Translations under genes and position numbers: made by a program
The notes under the pieces: model-generated
What the model was told of the DNA's origin: nothing
What the model saw: the letters and a program-made list of their open reading frames with translations, nothing else
Database searches by the model: none
Part shown: in pieces, positions 58,134 through 64,000 of the stretch
Layout of the letters: each line of letters starts with the position of its first letter
Numbering within the stretch: the first letter of the stretch is position 1
Source of the DNA: DATFWC01 sp963777755
GTDB lineage: Bacteria; Pseudomonadota; Alphaproteobacteria; Rhizobiales; Xanthobacteraceae
Reading direction: 5' to 3'
Length of the DNA: 64,000 nt
NCBI GenBank assembly: GCA_963777755.1
Contig: CAVZSC010000025.1
Span: 620,001-684,000, forward strand

Positions 58134-58802
58134 TCATTCCATTCCGTGCCGCAACGCCGCGGCGGCAGCGACCGGGCCGATGACCGCGCTGGCGAGGGTC
58201 AGGCCGCACAGGACCGTGAAGGGCGTTCCGAACGGCACGGGGCCGACGATGGCGGTATTTGCGGCCGCAACGCCGAAGATCAGCACCGGGATCGTCAGCG
58301 GCAGGACCAGCACGGCGAGAATCAGGCCACCGCGCCGCAATGTTACCGAAAGAGCCGCGCCCACCGCGCCGATGAAGGTGAGGGCCGGCGTGCCCGCCAG
58401 CAGGGTGAGCGCGACCGCCGCCATCGCGGACGGGTCGAGGTCGAGGAACAGGGCAAGCACTGGCGACGCGATCACCAGGGGCAGGCCCGTGGTCAGCCAG
58501 TGAGCGAGCGCCTTGGCGCCGACCGCAAGCTCGAGCGGAAGGCGGCTCATCATGATGAGGTCGAGCGACCCATCCTCATGATCCGCAGCGAACAGCCGGT
58601 CGAGCGCCAGCAGGCTCGCGAGCAGCGCGCCGAGCCAGAGGATGGCCGGGCCGATTCGCCGCAGCAGCGCGAGATCCGGACCGAGCGCAAACGGCATGAG
58701 CGTCACCACGATGAGAAAGAACAGCACGCCGATCGGCGCGCCGCCACCGAGCCGCACCGCAAGGCGCATGTCGCGCAGCATCAGGGTCGCAACGCCGCTC
58801 AT
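58134..58802 (-). CDS. ccmB: Heme exporter permease CcmB
   Basis: 222 residues, about six spans. MLRDMRLAVRLGGGAPIGVL and PFALGPDLALLRRIGPAILW and EDGSLDLIMMSRLPLELAVG are typical of CcmB. It forms the membrane part of the CcmAB ATPase that releases holo-CcmE. The ATG overlaps the ccmA stop by four bases (ATGA). Confidence 0.94.
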   Translation of the reverse strand: MSGVATLMLRDMRLAVRLGGGAPIGVLFFLIVVTLMPFALGPDLALLRRIGPAILWLGALLASLLALDRLFAADHEDGSLDLIMMSRLPLELAVGAKALAHWLTTGLPLVIASPVLALFLDLDPSAMAAVALTLLAGTPALTFIGAVGAALSVTLRRGGLILAVLVLPLTIPVLIFGVAAANTAIVGPVPFGTPFTVLCGLTLASAVIGPVAAAAALRHGME

Positions 58803-59422
58803 GCGGGCCCCTCGAGGCGCAACTCCTTGACGCCGTCGAGCCCGAGCGGGCCATGGGTTGCGGCCAGGATGATGCCGCCTTCGGCGAGATGGTCGCGCAT
58901 GAGGCCGGCGAGGCGCTCCTGCGCCGCGACATCGAGCGCCGCGGTCGGCTCATCGAGGAGCCAGATCGGCCGCCTCACGGCGAGCAGCCGGGCGAGCGAC
59001 AGGCGCCGCTTCTGGCCGGCCGACAGATAGGCCGCCGGGACGTCGATGAGGGGCTCGAGCGCGACCGCCCGAAGCGCTGCGTCGATCGGGAGCGAGCGCG
59101 CCGCGCCGGTCCGCTCAGTCCCCATGTAGCCGGCCCAGAATTGAAGGTTCTCCTTGACGCTGAAGGCTCCCTTCGCGGCGTCGAGGTGGCCGAGGTAATG
59201 CGCCTGCTCCGCCATGGTGAGTTCCGGATCCCCGTCCTCCAGGGCGAGGCGGCCGCCCGCCACGCGAACGAGCCCGGCGACCATGCGCAGCAGCGAGGAC
59301 TTGCCGGCGCCGTTGCGGCCGAGCACCACCAGCGCCTCCCCGGCTGCGACCGTGAACGCGACGCCCGCAAACACCTCGCGGTCCGCCCGCACGCAGGTCA
59401 GGTCGCTGGCGACGATCCGCAT
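58799..59422 (-). CDS. ccmA: Heme exporter ATP-binding protein CcmA
   Basis: 207 residues from ATG 59422; a second ATG lies directly upstream at 59425 and one at 59458 is less likely. Walker A is LGRNGAGKSSLLRM, the signature YLSAGQKRRLSLARLL and Walker B IWLLDEPTAALD, with HYLGHLDAAKGAFSVKENL as the CcmA-specific Q-loop stretch. It powers the CcmAB step of cytochrome c maturation. It is first in the operon and divergent from acnA, with about 260 bases between the start codons for both promoters. Confidence 0.93.
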   Translation of the reverse strand: MRIVASDLTCVRADREVFAGVAFTVAAGEALVVLGRNGAGKSSLLRMVAGLVRVAGGRLALEDGDPELTMAEQAHYLGHLDAAKGAFSVKENLQFWAGYMGTERTGAARSLPIDAALRAVALEPLIDVPAAYLSAGQKRRLSLARLLAVRRPIWLLDEPTAALDVAAQERLAGLMRDHLAEGGIILAATHGPLGLDGVKELRLEGPA

Positions 59423-59687
59423 CATGGGTTCTGCCGGGCGCCGGCCGACGCCCCGCAAGGAAACAGAAGAGCAAACAATTTCAAAGGCTTACCATCTTAG
59501 ACGACAGGGGATGACTGACATATGGCGCAGATATGGCAGAGCGCGCGAAAAGCTCTTATAAGCCGGTTCAGGCGACGATTCAGAAAAACTCTGGAAAACG
59601 TCGCGGGGTGAAGATGGAGTTTGCTGCCGCCGGCAACAAGATACCTCGGGCCGGCCACATCATTCCGGCAGAGGATGGGGACAGGCC

Positions 59688-62468
59688 ATGACGTCGCTCG
59701 ACAGCTTCAAATGCCGCAAGGTCCTCAAGGTGGGGACGAAGTCCTACGTCTATTACAGCCTCGCAGCGGCGGAGAAGAGCGGGCTGCGCGGCATCGCGCG
59801 ACTGCCGTTCTCGCTGAAGGTGCTGCTGGAGAACATGCTGCGCCATGAGGACGGACGGTCGGTCACCAAGGAGGACATCCAGGGCTTCGCCCAGTGGCTC
59901 AAGACCAAGACCTCGGACCGGGAGATTCCGTTCCGCCCCGCGCGGGTGCTGATGCAGGACTTCACCGGCGTTCCGGCCGTGGTCGACCTCGCCGCCATGC
60001 GCGATGCGATGAAGCACCTCGGCGGCGATCCGAAGAAGATCAACCCGCTGGTTCCAGTCGACCTCGTCATCGACCATTCGGTCGCGGTCACGTATTTCGG
60101 CAGCAACGGCGCGTTCAAGAAGAACGTCGAGGAGGAGTACAAGCAGAACCAGGAGCGCTACCGCTTCCTCAAATGGGCGCAGCGCTCGTTCGAGGATTTC
60201 CGCGTCGTGCCACCGGGCACCGGCATCTGCCATCAGGTGAACCTGGAATACCTGTCGCGCACCGTCTGGACCGCCAAGGAAACCGCGCTCGTCGACGGCA
60301 AGAAGACCCAGGTCGAAGTCGCTTATCCGGACACGCTCGTGGGCACCGATTCGCACACCACCATGGTGAACGGCGTGAGCGTGCTCGGGTGGGGCGTGGG
60401 CGGCATCGAGGCGGAAGCCGCCATGCTGGGGCAGCCCTATTCGATGGTCCTGCCCGAGGTGATCGGCGTCAAGCTCACCGGCAAGCTCAAGGAAGGGATC
60501 ACCGCGACCGACCTGGTGCTGACCGTGACGCAGATGCTGCGCCGGCGCGGCGTGGTCGGCAAGTTCGTGGAATTCTTCGGCCCCGGCCTGGATAATCTGT
60601 CGCTCGAGGACCGCGCCACCCTCGGCAACATGGCGCCCGAATACGGGGCGACCTGCGGCTTCTCCCCGATCGATGAAGAGACCATCCGCTATCTCGAGAC
60701 GACCAGCCGCCCCGCCGCGCTGGTCGCCCTGGTGCGTGCCTATGCCAAGGCGCAGGGCCTCTACCGCACCAAGAACACGCCCGACCCGGTGTTCACCGAA
60801 GTGCTCAAGCTCGAGCTCGCGAGCGTTGAGCCCTCGCTCGCCGGTCCGAAGCGCCCGCAGGACCGCGTGCTGTTGAAGGAGGCGAAGGCGAGCTTCGCAA
60901 CGGCGCTGGACAAGGAGTTCGGCAAGGGCGGCGTCTCCACCGCAGGCATTGCCGACGTTCATCCGGCGCTTGCCACCGAGCTGGAGCAGCGGCCGATGCC
61001 GAAGGCGGGAGGCAGCAAGCGCGTGCCGGTCGCCGGGCGCAATTTCGACCTCGGCCATGGCGACGTCGTCATTGCGGCGATCACCTCGTGCACCAACACT
61101 TCGAACCCGAGCGTGATGGTGGCGGCCGGGCTGCTCGCCCGCAAGGCGCACGCGCTCGGCCTCAAACCCAAGCCGTGGGTCAAGACCTCGCTCGCGCCCG
61201 GCTCGCAGGTCGTCGCGGAATATCTGGCGAAGGCCGGGCTGCAGACCGACCTCGATGCGCTGGGCTTCAACCTCGTGGCATTCGGCTGCACCACCTGCAT
61301 CGGCAATTCCGGCCCGTTGCCGGAGGAGATTTCCAAGGCGATCAACGACAACGACCTGGTGTGCGCCGCGGTCCTGTCGGGCAACCGCAATTTCGAGGCG
61401 CGGGTGAACCAGGACGTGCGCGCGAACTATCTGGCTTCGCCGCCGCTCGTCGTCGCCTATGCGCTGGCGGGATCGCTGAACGTCGACCTCGTCAAGGAGC
61501 CGCTCGGCATTTCCAAGGCCGGCAAGAAAGTCTTTCTCAAGGACATCTGGCCGACCAGCCGCGAAGTCACCGCGGTGATCCGCAAGACGATCACCAAGGC
61601 CCTGTTCGCGCGCAAGTATGCCGATGTCTTCAAGGGCGAGGCCAACTGGCGCAAGATCACGGTGCAGGGCGGCATGACCTACGGGTGGGACCGCAAGTCC
61701 ACCTACGTGCAGAACCCTCCCTATTTCGCCGGCATGAGCCGCGCCCCGACGGCGCTGACCGACATCGTCGATGCGCGCGTGCTCGGCCTGTTCCTCGACT
61801 CCATCACCACCGATCACATCTCGCCGGCTGGCTCGATCCGGGCGAATTCGCCGGCCGGCAAGTACCTCCTGGCGCACAAGGTGAAGCCGGTCGATTTCAA
61901 TCAGTACGGCACGCGGCGCGGCAACCACGAAGTGATGATGCGCGGCACGTTCGCCAACATCCGCATCAAGAACCAGATGGTGCCGGGCGTCGAAGGCGGC
62001 GTGACGATCCACTATCCGTCCAAGCAGGTGATGCCGATCTACGACGCAGCCATGCGCTACCTGACCGAGAAGGTGCCGCTGGTGGTGTTCGCCGGCAAGG
62101 AATACGGCACCGGCTCCTCGCGCGACTGGGCCGCCAAGGGCACCAACCTGCTCGGCATCCGCGCGGTGGTCGCCCAATCGTTCGAGCGCATCCACCGTTC
62201 CAACCTGATCGGGATGGGCGTGATCCCCTTGGTGTTCGAGGAAGGCACGTCCTGGCAATCGCTCGGCCTCGCCGGCAGCGAGCAGGTCACCATTCGCGGC
62301 CTGCACGGCGATCTCAAGCCGCGCCAGCGGCTCGTCGCCGAGGTCGTTGCGGCCGACGGCGGCCTGAAGCGGGTACCGCTGGTCTGCCGGATCGATACGC
62401 TCGACGAGCTCGATTACTTCAAGAACGGCGGCATCCTGCATTACGTGCTGCGCCAGCTGGCGGCATGA
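59688..62468 (+). CDS. acnA: Aconitate hydratase A
   Basis: 926 residues, the usual AcnA length. The 4Fe-4S ligands are in AAITSCTNTSNPSVMV and FGCTTCIGNSGPLP. LPFSLKVLLENMLRHEDGRS, VGTDSHTTMVNG and FAGKEYGTGSSRDWAAKG are further signatures, the last at the swivel-domain active site. It isomerises citrate to isocitrate. A GGGGACAGG site lies before the ATG. The divergent ccmA and the following DUF1223 gene match the order known from Bradyrhizobium. The spacer at 59460-59687 is relatively A/T-rich and includes a TATAAG that may be the -10. Confidence 0.96.
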   Translation: MTSLDSFKCRKVLKVGTKSYVYYSLAAAEKSGLRGIARLPFSLKVLLENMLRHEDGRSVTKEDIQGFAQWLKTKTSDREIPFRPARVLMQDFTGVPAVVDLAAMRDAMKHLGGDPKKINPLVPVDLVIDHSVAVTYFGSNGAFKKNVEEEYKQNQERYRFLKWAQRSFEDFRVVPPGTGICHQVNLEYLSRTVWTAKETALVDGKKTQVEVAYPDTLVGTDSHTTMVNGVSVLGWGVGGIEAEAAMLGQPYSMVLPEVIGVKLTGKLKEGITATDLVLTVTQMLRRRGVVGKFVEFFGPGLDNLSLEDRATLGNMAPEYGATCGFSPIDEETIRYLETTSRPAALVALVRAYAKAQGLYRTKNTPDPVFTEVLKLELASVEPSLAGPKRPQDRVLLKEAKASFATALDKEFGKGGVSTAGIADVHPALATELEQRPMPKAGGSKRVPVAGRNFDLGHGDVVIAAITSCTNTSNPSVMVAAGLLARKAHALGLKPKPWVKTSLAPGSQVVAEYLAKAGLQTDLDALGFNLVAFGCTTCIGNSGPLPEEISKAINDNDLVCAAVLSGNRNFEARVNQDVRANYLASPPLVVAYALAGSLNVDLVKEPLGISKAGKKVFLKDIWPTSREVTAVIRKTITKALFARKYADVFKGEANWRKITVQGGMTYGWDRKSTYVQNPPYFAGMSRAPTALTDIVDARVLGLFLDSITTDHISPAGSIRANSPAGKYLLAHKVKPVDFNQYGTRRGNHEVMMRGTFANIRIKNQMVPGVEGGVTIHYPSKQVMPIYDAAMRYLTEKVPLVVFAGKEYGTGSSRDWAAKGTNLLGIRAVVAQSFERIHRSNLIGMGVIPLVFEEGTSWQSLGLAGSEQVTIRGLHGDLKPRQRLVAEVVAADGGLKRVPLVCRIDTLDELDYFKNGGILHYVLRQLAA

Positions 62469-62639
62469 ACGAACCCCGGATGACGCACGACTGATGAAAG
62501 GAGGCCATCATCTGTCGTCCGTCCGTCTCCCTCGGGCCTGCTCACCCCGAATTGAGTGGTGGGTGAACGGGCAATTCTCTATCTTTGTCAGGGCTGCAGC
62601 AGTGCCGCCAAACCGAGCCGAAAACGGCTGGAGAAAAGA

Positions 62640-63377
62640 ATGAGATTGGGTCGCGTGGCGTTTCCCCTGCTGTGCGTTCTGGTCGCCGCGACCGTGAGCG
62701 CCACGGCTGCGGAGCCGCGCGCGGTGGTCGAGCTCTTCACCAGCCAGGGCTGCTCGTCGTGTCCGGCGGCTGACAAGCTGCTCGGCAGCCTGGCCAAGGA
62801 TCCCTCCCTGGTGGCGATGAGCCTGCCGATCGACTACTGGGATTACCTCGGCTGGAAGGACACGCTGGCAAAGTCCGGCCATACGGCGCGCCAACGCGCC
62901 TACGCCCATGCGCGCGGCGATCGCGCGGTCTACACGCCGCAAGTCGTCGTCAACGGTGTCGTGCACGTGCAGGGCAGCGACAAGGAGGCGATCGATCGCG
63001 CCATCGCACAGACTCGGCAGCAGTCGGGAACGCTGTCGCTGCCGGTCACCGCAACGGTCGACGGCGGGCGCGTCAGCGTGCATGTGCCGGCGAGCCCGGA
63101 CGGACGCGGTAGCGCCGAGGTCTGGCTGTGCGCGCTCGCACGAAGCGTTCCGGTCGATATCGCCCGCGGCGAGAATCGCGGACGCTCGATCACCTATCAC
63201 AACGTCGTTCGGCGTTGGCTGAAGCTCGGCGACTGGAACGGCACAGCCCGCAGCTTCGCGGTGCCGGTTTCCGATGTCGATGCCGAGAATGTGAATTCGA
63301 TCGCGGTGCTGCTCCAGGCCGGCGATGGAGCCAAGCCCGGCCGCATGCTCGGTGCTGCGCTGGCGGCGATCCGCTGA
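62640..63377 (+). CDS. Secreted DUF1223 thioredoxin-fold protein
   Basis: 245 residues. Signal peptide MRLGRVAFPLLCVLVAATVS, then ATAAEP. The N-terminal thioredoxin-like half has a CxxC pair in ELFTSQGCSSCPAADKLLG; the second half is beta-rich (TVDGGRVSVHVPASPDGRG). DUF1223 proteins are common in Proteobacteria, usually next to acnA in rhizobia. The CSSC motif and export suggest a periplasmic thiol or redox role, unproven. A GGAGAAAAG site precedes the ATG. Longer in-frame sequence upstream is unlikely. Confidence 0.9.
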   Translation: MRLGRVAFPLLCVLVAATVSATAAEPRAVVELFTSQGCSSCPAADKLLGSLAKDPSLVAMSLPIDYWDYLGWKDTLAKSGHTARQRAYAHARGDRAVYTPQVVVNGVVHVQGSDKEAIDRAIAQTRQQSGTLSLPVTATVDGGRVSVHVPASPDGRGSAEVWLCALARSVPVDIARGENRGRSITYHNVVRRWLKLGDWNGTARSFAVPVSDVDAENVNSIAVLLQAGDGAKPGRMLGAALAAIR

Positions 63378-63442
63378 GGCGCCGACGTCTCGCCCGTGAG
63401 GCGCCACCGCGCCTCGCCCCAGGTTTCCCCGTACCGCAATCC

Positions 63443-63676
63443 TCAGATCGTCGCCGCGGCGACGATCGTGAGTGCAGCCAATAAAAATGGGCCGGCGTGA
63501 GCCGGCCCGAAGAGCGTTGGGGGATTGAACCGTACGCGGAACAATTGGGCCGGTCCGGCCGAGCCCCGGGGGGCTGGGGGGCTGAGGATTCCGGTGCTCA
63601 AGCCGGACCGTACCCTGAGGCAACAGGGGAATGTTTCGCAGCGCACCTGGGCGTGCGCTGGGCCGAATTGGGGCAT
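63443..63676 (-). ncRNA. Possible small transcript or small ORF ending at an intrinsic terminator
   Basis: On the minus strand, TAGGAGGTTCACAACAATG gives a strong ribosome site before ATG 63676. The 77-codon frame (MPQFGPAHAQVRCETFPCCL and on) runs through a GC hairpin with a T run, 15 codons before its stop. A coding sequence crossing its own terminator is unlikely, so either only the first part is translated as a leader peptide or the element is a non-coding RNA of roughly 200 bases. No similarity recognised. Confidence 0.3.
63483..63508 (-). terminator. Intrinsic terminator (minus strand)
   Basis: GGGCCGGC-TCAC-GCCGGCCC on the minus strand forms an 8-bp perfect GC stem (63489-63508), followed directly by ATTTTTAT. 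This is the only textbook intrinsic terminator found in the window. No recognised minus-strand gene lies upstream of it, which points to an undetected short transcript. Confidence 0.7.
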
Positions 63677-63874
63677 TGTTGTGAACCTCCTAACGAATTC
63701 GTGACGCACGAGCCGGCGAACAGGAAACACCGTTTTGAATTCGCTCATTTTCTTGCAATCGCCGTGTCGAATACTGCGCGGACCCTAGGGCATGGAGCGG
63801 CGCTCGCCAGGACCCTTGCGGCACGCCCGCGGTGAAGCGATCATGTGCGGTCATTCTTTCAGCAGGAGGCGTCC

Positions 63875-64000
63875 ATGACCTTCGGGCCTGGCGAAACTGA
63901 ACCGAGCGCGTTGCGCGGCGGCGAGCCCTCGCCGCCGCTGGCCCCCCGTAACCACGTCACCTTCAATCGCCGCGAGCTCAATCGCATTCTCGATCTGTAC
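63875..64000 (+). CDS. DUF2794 protein, N-terminal fragment (runs off the window)
   Basis: The first 42 codons are present, starting at ATG 63875 behind CAGGAGG. After a variable Gly/Pro-rich leader, RNHVTFNRRELNRILDLY matches the start of the conserved DUF2794 core, a short alphaproteobacterial protein (usually about 110-130 residues) of unknown function. The gene's place after acnA and DUF1223 agrees with the order in Bradyrhizobium relatives. The rest lies beyond the window. Confidence 0.75.
   Translation, partial: MTFGPGETEPSALRGGEPSPPLAPRNHVTFNRRELNRILDLY

Larger units (their letters stand above)
63378..63874. other. Intergenic stretch with a minus-strand terminator and a possible small transcript
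   Basis: About 500 bases without a firmly supported gene. It holds a minus-strand intrinsic terminator (63483-63508), a C/G-tract (63560-63590) and a minus-strand ATG at 63676 with a strong GGAGG ribosome site. The plus strand shows only the ribosome site of the DUF2794 gene at its right end. Confidence 0.6.

Noticed and set aside
59580..62441. A minus-strand open frame of about 950 codons opposite acnA
   Set aside because: Antisense shadow of acnA, explained by high GC at third codon positions.
63497..63835. A plus-strand frame of 112 codons between the DUF1223 and DUF2794 genes
   Set aside because: No ribosome site or recognisable domain, and it covers a minus-strand terminator.
1..64000. 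tRNA or rRNA genes
   Set aside because: I looked for cloverleaf-like segments with GGTTCGA-type arms and CCA-proximal stems in the intergenic regions and found none convincing; a covariance-model scan (tRNAscan-SE, Infernal) would be decisive.

Overview
The window is GC-rich chromosomal DNA from an alphaproteobacterium, most likely Hyphomicrobiales (Rhizobiales) close to the Bradyrhizobiaceae/Xanthobacteraceae. The evidence is gene order: zapE-mdh-sucC-sucD-sucA-sucB, sdhCDAB, lysC next to ptsP with ubiG divergent, ftsY-yciB near ccmABCDG, and acnA followed by a DUF1223 gene and a DUF2794 gene. Bug/TctC-type binding proteins and dispersed palindromic repeats typical of this group also occur. 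No rRNA, tRNA, CRISPR array, insertion sequence or prophage was seen.

Layout. 1-9.3 kb is accessory: a CYTH tail, a Bug binding protein, a cysteine hydrolase, two tandem TPR/LprI-like secreted proteins, a repeat-rich gap (4.8-5.5 kb), a GNAT, a family-3 binding protein, a VOC protein, a two-domain AprI/Inh protein and a 2-hydroxyacid dehydrogenase. 9.5-21.3 kb is a catabolic island. It has a CUT1-type ABC importer (+ strand) facing a minus-strand operon of HisD/HpsN-like dehydrogenase, SDR, E1 alpha, E1 beta, cupin, aldehyde dehydrogenase and E2. 21.3-26 kb holds ubiG, lysC and ptsP. 26-40.4 kb is the TCA region: sucB, sucA, sucD, a small secreted protein, sucC, mdh, zapE, sdhB, sdhA, sdhD, sdhC. 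40.5-49.9 kb is again accessory: a LysR regulator, a Ser-for-Cys isochorismatase homologue, a MaoC/Mch-like hydratase, an ECF sigma factor with a soluble cupin anti-sigma, leuB with a Bug protein, a SorAB-type sulfite dehydrogenase and a GyrI-like protein. 50.1-64 kb is housekeeping: dapF, mtaB, a PPOX flavoprotein, a pseudouridine synthase, ftsY, yciB, an integral membrane protein, ccmGDCBA, acnA, DUF1223 and the start of a DUF2794 gene.

How genes work together. mdh, sucAB, sucCD, sdhCDAB and acnA make up most of an oxidative TCA cycle. The ccm genes would mature c-type cytochromes such as the SorB-like subunit. The island at 9.5-21.3 kb looks like uptake and oxidation of a small polyol, hydroxy acid or sulfonate; the substrate is not established.

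The most striking observation is that every apparent coding lesion found lies at what would be a GANTC site: one-base insertions in ptsP, sdhB, mtaB and the SorB-like gene, and an in-frame stop in an ABC permease. GANTC is the CcrM methylation site of alphaproteobacteria. A methylation-linked sequencing or consensus error is therefore the leading explanation, and these genes may be intact in the organism.
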